Positions 43,391 to 52,187 are shown, counted from the stretch's first letter. The stretch: 64,000 bases of DNA from Streptomyces atroolivaceus (GCF_000717025.1 NZ_JNXG01000008.1:124001-188000); one strand, 5' to 3'. Program-made: numbers and translations. Notes: a model not told the origin generated them from the sequence alone.

Positions 43391-43846
43391 TCACTCCTCC
43401 TCGGGGAGCTCCCCCACCCGGTTCTCCCACTTGGTGGAGAGCACGACCGTCGTACGCGTCCGGGAGACGCCCTTCGTGCCGCTGAGCCTGCGGATCGTCT
43501 TCTCCAGGCCGTCCACGTCGCCCACCCGCACCTTGAGCATGAACGAGTCGTCACCCGCGATGAACCAGCAGTCCTCGATCTCGGCGAGATCCTTCAGCCG
43601 GTGCGCGACGTCCTCGTGGTCGGCCGCGTCGGAGAGGGAGATGCCGATCAGCGCGGTGACCCCGAGCCCCAGCGAGGCGGCGTCGACGGTCGCACGGTAG
43701 CCGGTGATGACCCCGGCGGTTTCCAGCCGGTTGATGCGGTCGGTGACGCTGGGCCCGGAGAGCCCGACGAGCCGTCCTAGCTCGGCGTACGAGGCCCTGC
43801 CGTTCTCTCTGAGGGCCTGGATGAGCTGTCTGTCCACCGCGTCCAT
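43391..43846 (-). CDS. Lrp/AsnC-family transcriptional regulator
   Basis: A 151-residue feast/famine regulator with an N-terminal winged helix (MDAVDRQLIQALRENGRASYAELGRLVGLSGPSVTDRINRLE) and a C-terminal RAM/AsnC ligand-binding domain (about 65-145) with the DCWFIAGDDSFMLKVRVGD strand pair. It probably senses an amino acid. The ATG at 43846 has GGAAGG 10 bases upstream; an upstream ATG at 43864 has none. It is 91 bases upstream of mqnE on the same strand and divergent from a 45-codon gene, so it may control either. Confidence 0.92.
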   Translation of the reverse strand: MDAVDRQLIQALRENGRASYAELGRLVGLSGPSVTDRINRLETAGVITGYRATVDAASLGLGVTALIGISLSDAADHEDVAHRLKDLAEIEDCWFIAGDDSFMLKVRVGDVDGLEKTIRRLSGTKGVSRTRTTVVLSTKWENRVGELPEEE

Positions 43847-43979
43847 ATGACTGAAACCTTCCATTGTTCAGCAGTACCGCGAGTTTACGTGTAGAATCCA
43901 AGGCACAACAGGGTCAAGCCCTGTAAATCTTCCTCATCGTCCAAGAAAAGCTTTCGAATCTTCAGGAGTGACTTTCACC

Positions 43980-44117
43980 GTGTACTCGATCGAGATGGCC
44001 TACGCCCGGATGCGCGAGCTGCAGGACCTGGCCAACCGCTCGCGTGCCCACCAGCCCGCCGCCGCCCACCGGGTCGACCGCACGCGCACCCCGCGCGTGA
44101 ACAGGAAGAAGCGCTGA
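43980..44117 (+). CDS. Small basic protein of 45 residues, unknown function
   Basis: A 45-codon frame starting at GTG 43980 with AGGAG about 11 bases upstream. The product begins with an amphipathic helix (YSIEMAYARMRELQDLANRS) and ends in a very basic tail (RVNRKKR), with many Arg and Lys and no Cys. Codon choice is typical of genes here (G or C at nearly every third position). It is divergent from the Lrp gene and convergent with the UbiX-like gene, 10 bases away. A nucleic-acid- or membrane-binding role could be imagined but is not shown. Confidence 0.7.
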   Translation: MYSIEMAYARMRELQDLANRSRAHQPAAAHRVDRTRTPRVNRKKR

Positions 44118-44127
44118 CCCCACCGGT

Positions 44128-44793
44128 TCAGCCCCGGGAGGCGCCACCGAGCTCCCCCTCCCACCGGCGGTACAGCTGGTGCGGCACTCCCGCCGCGTCC
44201 AGCACCCGCCCGGCGACGAAGTCCACGAGGTCCTGGATGTGCGTCGCCCCCGCATAGAACGCCGGAGAGGCGGGCAGCACCACGGCGCCCGCCTCGTCGA
44301 GCGCGACCATCTGCTTCAGCGTCTGGCCGCTCAGCGGCGTCTCCCGCACGGCCACGACCAGCTTCCGCCGCTCCTTGAGCGTCACACTCGCGGCCCGCTG
44401 CAGCAGGTCCTTCGAGAGTCCGAGCGCCACTCCGGCCACGCACGCCGTCGACGCCGGGACGATCAGCATCCCCTTCGCCGGGTACGACCCCGAGGACGGC
44501 CCGGCCGCCAGATCGCCGGCCGCCCAGTGGCGTACGCCCTCGATGTCCGGCCGGAAGGTGTCCGGCCTGCCGTCCGCGCCCCGCGCCAGCCAGCCGCGCA
44601 GGTCCTCCTGCCAGTGGGCGTCGCGGAAGGCGATCCCCGTCTCGTCGAGGAGCGTCAGCCGCGAGGCGCGGCTGACCACCAGGTCGACGCTCTCCCCCGC
44701 GGCCAGCAGCCCGCGCAGCACCGAGGCCGCGAAGGGTGTGCCCGATGCGCCCGACACCCCGACAATCCAAGGCCTGCGCTGCTTCTGACTCAT
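44128..44793 (-). CDS. UbiX-family flavin prenyltransferase
   Basis: A 221-residue enzyme of the UbiX/Pad1 family, which attaches a dimethylallyl group to FMN to make the prenylated FMN cofactor of UbiD decarboxylases. It begins with the flavin loop GVSGASGTPFAASVL and has the VVSRAS strand, MLIVPASTACVAGVALGLSKDLLQRAASVTLKERRKLVVAVRETPL and a GAVVLPASPAFY end, all family hallmarks. Its partner would be the UbiD-like decarboxylase gene 1.6 kb away. The ATG at 44793 has only a weak GGGAC site. It is divergent from the rhomboid gene. Confidence 0.93.
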   Translation of the reverse strand: MSQKQRRPWIVGVSGASGTPFAASVLRGLLAAGESVDLVVSRASRLTLLDETGIAFRDAHWQEDLRGWLARGADGRPDTFRPDIEGVRHWAAGDLAAGPSSGSYPAKGMLIVPASTACVAGVALGLSKDLLQRAASVTLKERRKLVVAVRETPLSGQTLKQMVALDEAGAVVLPASPAFYAGATHIQDLVDFVAGRVLDAAGVPHQLYRRWEGELGGASRG

Positions 44794-44906
44794 CGAAGTC
44801 CCGGCTCTCACACCGCCGAGCCTATCCGGCACCCTCCCCCAGGAACTGAGCCAGGGGCTCCGGACGTTGCAACGGATGAGGCAACAGCCATGGACAGGGG
44901 GTGACC

Positions 44907-45509
44907 ATGACCGGCACACGCATGAGTGTCACCGCACGGGCCGTCACGGCCGGGGCGGTCATGCTCGCCTGGACAGCGCTGCTCTGGCTGCTGGAGGGCA
45001 TCGACGTGGCGACGGGCCACGCCCTCGACACCTACGGCGTCAGCCCGCGCGAGCCCGCCGAGCTGGCCGACGTCGTACCGTCCGCGTTCCTGCACAGCGG
45101 CTGGGAGCACGTGGCGTCCAACACCGTCCCGCTGCTCGTCCTCGGCTTCATCGCCGCGCTCGGCGGGATACGCAGGTTCGCCGCGGTGGTCCTCGTGGTG
45201 ATCGTGACCGCCGGCCTCGGCGTCTGGCTCACGGCGCCGCCCGACACGGTGACGCTCGGCGCGTCCGGTGTGGTCTTCGGCCTCTTCGGCTACCTGCTGG
45301 TGCGCGGGTTCGTGGACCGGCGCCCGCTGGACATCGTCGTCGGCGTGATCATCGCCGCGGTCTACGGCTCCCTGCTCTGGGGTGTGCTGCCCACCGACTC
45401 CGGGATCAGCTGGCAGGGCCACCTCTTCGGCCTCATAGGCGGGGTGGCGGCGGCGTTCGCCTTCCGCCGCCCGCGCCGCCCGCGAGGACCGGACTACGTC
45501 ACGGTGTGA
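44907..45509 (+). CDS. Rhomboid-family intramembrane serine protease
   Basis: A 200-residue polytopic membrane protein with the rhomboid catalytic pair: Ser120 in LGASGVVFG and His172 in WQGHLFG. The conserved HSGWEHVASN loop between the first spans is also present. It would cleave transmembrane substrates inside the membrane; the substrates are unknown. I prefer the ATG at 44907, preceded by AGGGGGT, over the GTG at 44901. It is inserted among the menaquinone genes, divergent from the UbiX-like gene, and its 3' end overlaps the convergent mqnP gene by 11 bases. Confidence 0.92.
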   Translation: MTGTRMSVTARAVTAGAVMLAWTALLWLLEGIDVATGHALDTYGVSPREPAELADVVPSAFLHSGWEHVASNTVPLLVLGFIAALGGIRRFAAVVLVVIVTAGLGVWLTAPPDTVTLGASGVVFGLFGYLLVRGFVDRRPLDIVVGVIIAAVYGSLLWGVLPTDSGISWQGHLFGLIGGVAAAFAFRRPRRPRGPDYVTV

Positions 45510-46404
45510 GGCCCCGCACCAGCAGGTCGAGCAGCGCACAGGCGAAGAGCGCTATGCCGATGAAGCCGTTGACCGAGAAGAAGGCCCGGTTCAGCCGGGA
45601 CAGGTCGTGCGGGCGCACGACCCGGTGCTCGTACACGAAGGCCACGGCGACGATCACCATGCCGATCCAGTAGAAGATCTCCGCGTCCGTCGCCACTCCG
45701 AACCACACCAGCAGCCCGGTCGTCACGACGTGACAGACCCGCGCGCCCCACAGCGCGGCGGGGATCCCGAAGCGCGCGGGGAAGGAGAGCACTCCGTGGG
45801 CCCGGTCGGCCTGGACGTCCTGGCAGGCGAAGATCAGGTCGAAGCCGCCGATCCAGATGCCGACGGCCAGTCCCAGGATCACCGCGTCCCACGACCAGCT
45901 CCCGGTCACCGCCAGCCAGGCGCCGATCGGCCCGATGGCCTGGGCGAGGCCCAGGATCGCGTGCGGGAAGTTCGTGAACCGCTTGCCGTACGGATAGACG
46001 ACCATCGGCACGACGGCGACCGGTGCCAGCGCCAGGCAGAGGGGGTTCAGCAGGGCCGCGGCGCCCAGGAAGACGACGAGGGCCACGATCGCGCCGGTCC
46101 ACGCGGACTTCACCGTGACCGCGCCCGTCACGAGTTCACGGCCCTCCGTGCGCGGATTACGGGCGTCGATCTCCCGGTCGATGATCCGGTTGGCGGCCAT
46201 CGCGAAGGTCCGCAGTCCGACCATCGCGACGGTCACGAGCAGCAGCGTGCCCCAGTGGAACGTTCCGTCCAGCTGGAACATCGCGGTCAGCGAGGCGATG
46301 TACGCGAAGGGCAGGGCGAAGACCGAGTGCTCGATCATCACCAGCCTCAGGAACGCGCGGGGCTTGCTGCGGGGCTGCGGCACCGCAGCGGCGGAGGCGC
46401 TCAC
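45499..46404 (-). CDS. mqnP: UbiA-family prenyltransferase of menaquinone synthesis (MqnP)
   Basis: A 301-residue membrane prenyltransferase with about eight spans. The two Asp-rich motifs that bind Mg-diphosphate are NRIIDREIDARN and CQDVQADRAHG. In the futalosine pathway MqnP prenylates 1,4-dihydroxy-6-naphthoate. The GTG at 46404 overlaps the stop of the UbiD-like gene by four bases (GTGA), so the two are translationally coupled and act in consecutive or closely linked steps. Its 3' end overlaps the rhomboid gene on the other strand. Confidence 0.93.
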   Translation of the reverse strand: MSASAAAVPQPRSKPRAFLRLVMIEHSVFALPFAYIASLTAMFQLDGTFHWGTLLLVTVAMVGLRTFAMAANRIIDREIDARNPRTEGRELVTGAVTVKSAWTGAIVALVVFLGAAALLNPLCLALAPVAVVPMVVYPYGKRFTNFPHAILGLAQAIGPIGAWLAVTGSWSWDAVILGLAVGIWIGGFDLIFACQDVQADRAHGVLSFPARFGIPAALWGARVCHVVTTGLLVWFGVATDAEIFYWIGMVIVAVAFVYEHRVVRPHDLSRLNRAFFSVNGFIGIALFACALLDLLVRGLTP

Positions 46405-47858
46405 AGGCCGTACTCCTTCCACCGGCGGTCGACCTTCGCCGCCGTCTCCGGGTCGGACTCGACCATCTCCGGCCAGCCGCCGTCCCGGGTGTACCCCTCC
46501 TCGGGCAGCTTGCGCGTCGCGTCGATCCCGGCCTTGCCGCCCCAGAACTGCTGGTAGGAGGCGTGGTCGAGATGGTCGACCGGGCCCTCGGTGAGCAGCA
46601 GGTCACGGGCGTAGTCGGTGTTGCCCAGCGCCCGCCAGGCCACCTCGTGCAGGTCGTGGACGTCGCAGTCGGCGTCCACGACGACGATCAGCTTGGTCAG
46701 CGACATCATGTGCGCCCCCCAGATGGCACTCATCACCTTCTGGGCGTGCTTGGGGTACTTCTTGTCGATCGACACGATCGCACAGTTGTGGAAACCGCCC
46801 GCCTCCGGCAGGTGGTAGTCCACGATGTCAGGGATGATGATCTTGAGCAGGGGCAGGAAGAACCGTTCGGTGGCGCGCCCCAGCGGGCCGTCCTCGGTGG
46901 GCGGCCGGCCCACGACGATCGACTGCAGCAGCGGACGCTTCCGCATCGTCACACAGTCGATCGTCAGAGCGGGGAACGGTTCCTGCGGGGTGTAGAAGCC
47001 GGTGTGGTCGCCGAACGGCCCCTCGGGCAGCATCTCGCCCGGCTCCAGCCACCCCTCGATGACGACTTCCGCCTGCGCCGGGACCTGGAGCGGGACGGTC
47101 TTGCAGTCGACCATCTCGATCCGCTTGCCCTGGACGAAGCCGGCGAAGAGGTACTCGTCGATGTCCCCCGGCAGCGGTGCCGTGGAGGCGTACGTGACCG
47201 CGGGCGGCGCCCCGAAGGCGATGGCCACGGGCAGCTTCTCCCCGCGCCTGGCCGCGACCTGGTAGTGGTTACGGCTGTCCTTGTGGATCTGCCAGTGCAT
47301 CCCGATGGTGCGCTTGTCGTGGCGCTGGAGCCGGTAGAGCCCGAGGTTGCGGATCCCGGTCTCCGGGTCCTTGGTGTGGGTGAGGCCCAGGTTGAAGAAG
47401 GAGCCGCCGTCCTCGGGCCAGGTGAAGAGCGCGGGCAGCTGGTCGAGGTCCACGTCGTCGCCGGTCAGGACGACTTCCTGGACCGGGGCGCTGTCGGACT
47501 TCACCTTCTTCGGCGGCAGATGGGTCACCGCGCCGAGCTTCCCGAACGCCTCACGGATCCCGACGAAGCCCTGCGGCAGCTCCGGTTTGAGGAGGCCGCC
47601 GATCTTGTCGCTGATCTCGGCGTAGGACTTCAGCCCGAGCGCCTTGAGCAGCCGCCGGTCCGTCCCGAAGACGTTCATGGCCAGGGGCATGGACGCCCCC
47701 TTGACGTTCTCGAAGAGCAGCGCGGGGCCGCCCGCCTTGTTCACCCGGTCGACGATCTCGCCGACCTCCAGATACGGGTCGACCTCGGCCTTGATGCGCT
47801 TGAGATCGCCCTCGCGCTCCAGAGCCCGGAGCAGGGAGCGAAGATCGTCGTAAGCCAT
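46401..47858 (-). CDS. UbiD-family decarboxylase of the futalosine menaquinone pathway
   Basis: A 485-residue prenyl-FMN-dependent decarboxylase of the UbiD family, expected to remove the carboxyl group of the (prenylated) dihydroxynaphthoate in late menaquinone synthesis. It begins MAYDDLRSLLRALEREGDLKRI and contains the family's NLGLYRLQRHDKRTIGMHWQIHKDSRNHY region and the Glu-rich PAQAEVVIEG...GPFGDHTGFYTP core with its catalytic Glu. The prenyl-FMN would come from the UbiX-like protein encoded nearby. It is coupled to mqnP by a 4-base overlap and divergent from the small membrane protein gene. Confidence 0.94.
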   Translation of the reverse strand: MAYDDLRSLLRALEREGDLKRIKAEVDPYLEVGEIVDRVNKAGGPALLFENVKGASMPLAMNVFGTDRRLLKALGLKSYAEISDKIGGLLKPELPQGFVGIREAFGKLGAVTHLPPKKVKSDSAPVQEVVLTGDDVDLDQLPALFTWPEDGGSFFNLGLTHTKDPETGIRNLGLYRLQRHDKRTIGMHWQIHKDSRNHYQVAARRGEKLPVAIAFGAPPAVTYASTAPLPGDIDEYLFAGFVQGKRIEMVDCKTVPLQVPAQAEVVIEGWLEPGEMLPEGPFGDHTGFYTPQEPFPALTIDCVTMRKRPLLQSIVVGRPPTEDGPLGRATERFFLPLLKIIIPDIVDYHLPEAGGFHNCAIVSIDKKYPKHAQKVMSAIWGAHMMSLTKLIVVVDADCDVHDLHEVAWRALGNTDYARDLLLTEGPVDHLDHASYQQFWGGKAGIDATRKLPEEGYTRDGGWPEMVESDPETAAKVDRRWKEYGL

Positions 47859-47947
47859 AAGGTCCAGTATCGGACACCCGATACCCTGGGCCCGTCACCG
47901 GGGGCGGTCCGTGCGCCTCCTCACCTCACCTCGGGGGATCTTGCACG

Positions 47948-48355
47948 ATGCTCAGGGCCCTGATCATTCTTCTGCCGCTGGCACTGACGATCTACGCGTT
48001 CATCGACTGCCTGAACACACCGGAGGACGAGGTAAAGCACCTGCCGAAGGTGGCCTGGGTCTTCATCATCCTGCTGTTCTGGGTCGTCGGGCCGGTCGTC
48101 TGGATCGCCGCGGGCAAGGCCCGCCGCGCGCCCGCCGGGGGCCGTACGCCCTCGGAGTGGCCCCGCCGGAACCGCACGACGTGGGTGGCGCCCGACGACA
48201 ACCCGGACTTCCTGAAGTCGCTGAAGGCGGAGAACGCGAAGGACGAGTCGCTCCCCGACGACCGGGAGGCGGACCTGCGCCGCCGCGAGGAGGAGGCCGA
48301 ACGCCGCGAAGGCGGTGCCGGACCCGACGACTCGGCTCCGCCGACCGCCTCATGA
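47948..48355 (+). CDS. Small membrane protein with PLD-nuclease N-terminal domain
   Basis: A 135-residue protein with two N-terminal membrane spans (about 2-20 and 36-58, LPKVAWVFIILLFWVVGPVVWIAAG), the PLDc_N domain found at the start of cardiolipin synthases, but no phosphodiesterase HKD domain follows. The C-terminal half is charged and probably disordered (EEEAERREGG). The role is unknown; free-standing PLDc_N proteins are common in actinomycetes. It is divergent from the UbiD-like gene and followed closely by the convergent MarR gene. Confidence 0.85.
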   Translation: MLRALIILLPLALTIYAFIDCLNTPEDEVKHLPKVAWVFIILLFWVVGPVVWIAAGKARRAPAGGRTPSEWPRRNRTTWVAPDDNPDFLKSLKAENAKDESLPDDREADLRRREEEAERREGGAGPDDSAPPTAS

Positions 48356-48405
48356 AGGCCTGACGCACACAGCCGGCGGTTCACGCGGTTCACGCGGCCG
48401 GCGGT

Positions 48406-48846
48406 TCATGAGGACAGCAGGCGCCCCAGCCGGTCGAGCAGGGGCAGCAGGGCCGTGCGCTCCTCGGGGGTGAGGGCCTCCAGGGCGCCGTGCACCACGC
48501 GCATCTCGGCACGGATCCGGTGCGCCAGCTCGGTGCCTTCCGCGGTGCGGGAGGCCACCTTGGAGCGGCGGTCGCCGGGCGCCGGGGTGCGCGTCACCAG
48601 TCCGCGGGCCTCCATGCGGCCGATGAGGCCGGTGGCGTTGGACGCGTCGCACACCAGATGACTGGCCAGCGCGCTCATGGGCATGGGCTCGTTGAGGGCG
48701 ATCAGCGCCCTGGCCTGCGAGGTGCTGAGGCCGTGGCGGCCGGCGACGGCGGTGAGGTCGTCGTGGTGGCCACGGACGACCACTGCGAGGGGTTCCAGCA
48801 GTTCGTCCGGCGTAGGGACGGCGCGGGGTGCCGGTTCCGTCGTCAT
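48406..48846 (-). CDS. MarR-family transcriptional regulator
   Basis: A 146-residue winged-helix regulator. The DNA-binding part spans about residues 45-105 (LSTSQARALIALNEPMPMSALASHLVCDASNATGLIGRMEARGLV and the wing APGDRRSKVASRT), flanked by the helices of the dimer interface. MarR proteins often sense oxidants, aldehydes or phenolics; a Cys in the recognition helix region (LVCDASN) could be a sensor. It is divergent from the PfpI/aldehyde dehydrogenase operon, and the gap contains two near-identical dyads, so it probably represses both. Confidence 0.92.
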   Translation of the reverse strand: MTTEPAPRAVPTPDELLEPLAVVVRGHHDDLTAVAGRHGLSTSQARALIALNEPMPMSALASHLVCDASNATGLIGRMEARGLVTRTPAPGDRRSKVASRTAEGTELAHRIRAEMRVVHGALEALTPEERTALLPLLDRLGRLLSS

Positions 48847-48917
48847 GGTCGGTCATCCTTCGATCGGTACGCGCGGTCCGGAGGCCCGGACTCTGTCCGC
48901 CACGCACCCGCATTCAT

Positions 48918-48971
48918 TTGACATGCTCAACTTTGACCCGTTACATGAAGGGTATTGCTTGAGCATATCAA
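48918..48971. promoter_or_regulatory. Pair of MarR-type operator dyads
   Basis: TTGACATGCTCAA (48918-48930) and TTGAGCATATCAA (48959-48971) are inverted copies of each other with one mismatch, and each has TTGA/TCAA arms of its own. They lie in the AT-rich promoter gap between the MarR gene and the divergent operon, 41 bp centre to centre (about four helical turns). Confidence 0.75.
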
Positions 48972-49022
48972 GCTTCACCTCTCAGGCGTCCCACGTCCCG
49001 CGTCTCGTAGGGAGCATCCCCC

Positions 49023-49718
49023 ATGCCCTCCGTACTCTTCGTCCTCACCGGTGCCGACCACTGGACCCTCAACGACGGCACCACCCACCCCACCGGCTTC
49101 TGGGCCGAGGAACTCGCCGCCCCCCACCGCGTCTTCACCCAGGCCGGCTTCGACATCACCATCGCCACGCCGGGCGGTGTCGCCCCCACCGTGGACACCG
49201 CCAGTCTCGCCGCCGAAGCCAACGGGGGCCAGGAACAGGCCGACGCCGTCGCCTCGTACCTCGCCGCGATCGACGAGACGCTCCGCATCCCCTCCCGGCT
49301 CGAGGACGTCGTGCCCACGTCGTACGACGTCGTCTTCTACCCCGGCGGCCACGGCCCCATGGAGGACCTCGCCGTCAACGAGGTGTCGGGCCGGCTGCTC
49401 ACCTCGGCCCTGGACTCCGGCACGCACGTCGCCGTGCTCTGCCACGCGCCCGCGGCCCTGCTGCCCGCCCGCCGCGAGGACGGCAGCTGGCCGTTCGCCG
49501 GTTACCGCATGACCGGCTTCAGCAACGCCGAGGAGACCCAGGCCGGCCTCGCGGCGAAGGCACCGTGGCTGCTGGAGAACCGCCTCGTGGAACTCGGCGC
49601 CGACTACGCCGCCGCCGAGCCGTGGGCGGTGCACACCGTGCACGACCGCAACCTGCACACCGGCCAGAACCCGGCCTCCTCCGAACAGCTGGCCCGCGAG
49701 ATCGTGGCGGCCCTGTGA
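49023..49718 (+). CDS. DJ-1/PfpI-family protein (Hsp31-like glyoxalase III/chaperone type)
   Basis: A 231-residue class-I amidotransferase-fold protein. The nucleophile elbow is LCHAPAAL, with Cys at about residue 141. The preceding YPGGHGPMEDL and the N-terminal GFWAEELAAPHRVF (conserved Glu) fit the Hsp31-like subgroup, which detoxifies methylglyoxal or acts as a chaperone. The next gene, an aldehyde dehydrogenase, overlaps it by four bases, so the pair may form an aldehyde-detoxification unit under the divergent MarR. The substrate is inferred. Confidence 0.9.
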   Translation: MPSVLFVLTGADHWTLNDGTTHPTGFWAEELAAPHRVFTQAGFDITIATPGGVAPTVDTASLAAEANGGQEQADAVASYLAAIDETLRIPSRLEDVVPTSYDVVFYPGGHGPMEDLAVNEVSGRLLTSALDSGTHVAVLCHAPAALLPARREDGSWPFAGYRMTGFSNAEETQAGLAAKAPWLLENRLVELGADYAAAEPWAVHTVHDRNLHTGQNPASSEQLAREIVAAL

Positions 49719-51040
49719 GCCCCGCCGAGACCGTGCGGGAGACCCCGGCCGGCACCGTCGCCCGGCTCCGCGCCACCTTCCGCACCGGCCGCACCAAGGA
49801 CCTCGCCTGGCGCACCACCCAGCTGACGCGGCTGCGCGCCCTGCTCACCGAGCGGGGCGACGAACTGGCCGAGGCGCTCCGCGCCGACCTCGGCAAGAGC
49901 CGCAAGGAGGCCTACCGGACCGAGATCGACTTCACGGTCCGCGAGATCGACCACACCCTGGAACGGCTGGAGGCGTGGCTGGAGCCCGAGCCGGCCCCCG
50001 TACCGGCGGTCCTCGCGGGGGCCACCGCGCACACCGTGCAGGACCCGCTCGGGGTCGTCCTCGTCATCGCTCCGTGGAACTACCCGGTGCAGCTGCTGCT
50101 CGCCCCCGTCGTGGGCGCGCTGGCCGCGGGCAACGCGGTCGTCGCCAAGCCCAGCGAACTGGCGCCCGCGACCTCCGCCGCCGTGGCCCGGCTGTTGCCC
50201 GAGTACCTGGACACGGACGCCGTCGCCGTGGTGGAGGGCGCGGTCCCGGAGACCACCGCCCTGCTCGCCGAGCGCTTCGACCACGTCTTCTACACCGGCA
50301 ACGGCACGGTCGGCCGGATCGTGATGGCCGCCGCGGCGAAGCACCTCACGCCGGTGACACTCGAGCTGGGCGGCAAGTCGCCGGCGTTCGTGGACCGCGA
50401 CACGGACCTGAAGACCGTGGCCGCCCGGCTGGCCTCGGGCAAGTTCCTCAACGCCGGCCAGACGTGCGTCGCCCCCGACTACGTCCTGACCGACCCGGAG
50501 ACCGCCCCGGCCCTGGCGGACGCCCTCGCGGCGGCGGTCGAGGAACTGTTCGGGCAGGACGCGTCCGCCAGCCCCGAGTACGGCAGGATCGTGAACGAGC
50601 GCCACTTCGACCGGCTGGTGGCCCTCCTGGACTCCGGCCGTACGGTGACGGGCGGCGCCCACGACCGGGACGAGAAGTACATCGCTCCGACCGTACTGGC
50701 CGATGTCGCCCCGGACTCCCCCGTGATGCGGGAGGAGATCTTCGGCCCGGTCCTGCCGATCCTCACCGTGGACGGACTCGACGAGGCGATCGGCTTCATC
50801 AACGACCGTGACAAGCCGCTGGCCCTGTACGCGTTCACCCAGGACCCCTCCGTACGGGAACGGCTGCTGTCCGAGACCTCGTCGGGCGGGGTGGGCATGG
50901 GACTGCCGCTCGCCCATCTGACCGTCTCGGACCTCCCGTTCGGAGGCGTCGGCGAGAGCGGCATGGGCAACTACCACGGCCGCTACTCCCTGGAGACGTT
51001 CAGCCACCGCAAGGCGGTGCTGGACACCCCGCTGGGCTGA
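49715..51040 (+). CDS. Aldehyde dehydrogenase family protein
   Basis: A 441-residue NAD(P)-dependent aldehyde dehydrogenase of the short class-3 type. The catalytic Cys251 is in GQTCVAPD, the general base Glu217 in LELGGKSP, and the NAD loop is TGNGTVGRIVM. APWNYPVQLLLAPVVGALAAGN is conserved in this group, which oxidises fatty or aromatic aldehydes. The GTG at 49715 overlaps the stop of the PfpI gene (GTGA), so translation is coupled. It ends at a strong bidirectional terminator. Confidence 0.94.
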   Translation: MSPAETVRETPAGTVARLRATFRTGRTKDLAWRTTQLTRLRALLTERGDELAEALRADLGKSRKEAYRTEIDFTVREIDHTLERLEAWLEPEPAPVPAVLAGATAHTVQDPLGVVLVIAPWNYPVQLLLAPVVGALAAGNAVVAKPSELAPATSAAVARLLPEYLDTDAVAVVEGAVPETTALLAERFDHVFYTGNGTVGRIVMAAAAKHLTPVTLELGGKSPAFVDRDTDLKTVAARLASGKFLNAGQTCVAPDYVLTDPETAPALADALAAAVEELFGQDASASPEYGRIVNERHFDRLVALLDSGRTVTGGAHDRDEKYIAPTVLADVAPDSPVMREEIFGPVLPILTVDGLDEAIGFINDRDKPLALYAFTQDPSVRERLLSETSSGGVGMGLPLAHLTVSDLPFGGVGESGMGNYHGRYSLETFSHRKAVLDTPLG

Positions 51041-51050
51041 GGCCCGCAGA

Positions 51051-51092
51051 CCGAGAGGGCGCGACCGCATCGAAGCGGTCGCGCCCTCTCGG
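51051..51092. terminator. 18-bp perfect bidirectional terminator
   Basis: CCGAGAGGGCGCGACCGC (51051-51068) pairs perfectly with 51075-51092 around ATCGAA. It lies between the convergent aldehyde dehydrogenase and ccsB genes, 10-12 bases from each stop. Confidence 0.9.
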
Positions 51093-51104
51093 CCGTTCCG
51101 GTCG

Positions 51105-52187
51105 TCAGACTCCGGCGTAGGAGTGCTTGCCGGTGACGAAGATGTTCACGCCGTAGTAGTTGAAGAGCCAGCAGCCGAAGGCGATCAGCGCCAGGTAGGC
51201 CGCCTTGCGCCCCTTCCAGCCGGCCGTCGCGCGGGCGTGCAGGTAGCAGGCGTACGCGACCCAGGTGATGAAGGACCAGACCTCCTTGGGGTCCCAGCCC
51301 CAGTACCGGCCCCACGCGTCGCCCGCCCAGATGGCGCCCGCGATGATCGTGAACGTCCACAGCGGGAAGACGGCGGCGTTGATGCGGTACGAAAAGGTGT
51401 CCAGGGTCTTCGCGGCGGGGAGCCGCTCCAGGACGGAGGTGGCGAACTTCCCGGGCGTGCCACCGTTGGCCAGCTTGCTCTCGTAGCTGTCGCGGAACAG
51501 GTAGAGCAGCGTGCCCACGGCACCCAGGTAGAAGACCGCGCCGCAGATGATGGCGGTGGAGACGTGGATCCAGAGCCAGTACGAGTGCAGCGCCGGCACC
51601 AGCTGGTCGCTGTCGGTGTAGAGCGTGGTGGTCGCGATGCCGAGGTCCAGCAGGACGGTGGTGACCAGCAGCAGACCGATCCAGCGGACGTTCTTCCGCA
51701 GGGCCAGCAGGGTCAGGTAGGCACCGACCGCCACGGTGGAGAAGGTGATCGAGAACTCGTACATGTTGCCCCAGGGGGCCCGCTGCACCGACAGGGCGCG
51801 CGCGACGACTCCGCCCGCCTGGACGGCGAAGGCGACCACGGTGAGGGAGATCGCGATGCGCCCCCACAGGTCGCCCTTGAAGGTGCCGCCCGCGGCTCCG
51901 GGGCCGTCCGGGACGTCCCTGGTCCCGGCGGCGGAACGGGTGACGACCTTGGGGCGCTCCAGCAGCGCGGTGCCGCCACCCTGCGCGACCTGCGCCTTCC
52001 CCGCGGAACCGCCGGTGGCCGAGTCCTCCTTCAGCGCGGCGGCCGTGCGGCCGACCTTGCTGCGGCTGCCGAACACCCACTCCGCGATGTGCGCGAAGAA
52101 GGCCAGGGTGTAGACGGCCATCGAGGAGTAGATCAGCGTGTTGCTGATGTTCGCCAGATTCTCGTTGGTTGCGGCGGCGAGATTCAC
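51105..52187 (-). CDS. ccsB: Cytochrome c maturation protein CcsB (ResC/CcsA type)
   Basis: A 360-residue membrane protein of system II cytochrome c maturation that, with ResB, carries haem to the outer face and attaches it to apocytochrome c. It has about eight spans and the haem-binding Trp-rich motif WGRYWGWDPKEVWSFITWVAY. Conserved His residues in outer loops serve as haem ligands. The first ~110 residues include an unusually long cytoplasmic Ala/Gly-rich linker. Its ATG overlaps the resB stop by four bases. It is the last gene of the tlpA-ccdA-resB-ccsB operon. Confidence 0.95.
   Translation of the reverse strand: MNLAAATNENLANISNTLIYSSMAVYTLAFFAHIAEWVFGSRSKVGRTAAALKEDSATGGSAGKAQVAQGGGTALLERPKVVTRSAAGTRDVPDGPGAAGGTFKGDLWGRIAISLTVVAFAVQAGGVVARALSVQRAPWGNMYEFSITFSTVAVGAYLTLLALRKNVRWIGLLLVTTVLLDLGIATTTLYTDSDQLVPALHSYWLWIHVSTAIICGAVFYLGAVGTLLYLFRDSYESKLANGGTPGKFATSVLERLPAAKTLDTFSYRINAAVFPLWTFTIIAGAIWAGDAWGRYWGWDPKEVWSFITWVAYACYLHARATAGWKGRKAAYLALIAFGCWLFNYYGVNIFVTGKHSYAGV

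Noticed and set aside
48372..48408. Two copies of GCCGGCGGTTCA around the MarR stop codon
   Set aside because: Short and local, probably replication slippage; no hairpin or conserved role is evident.
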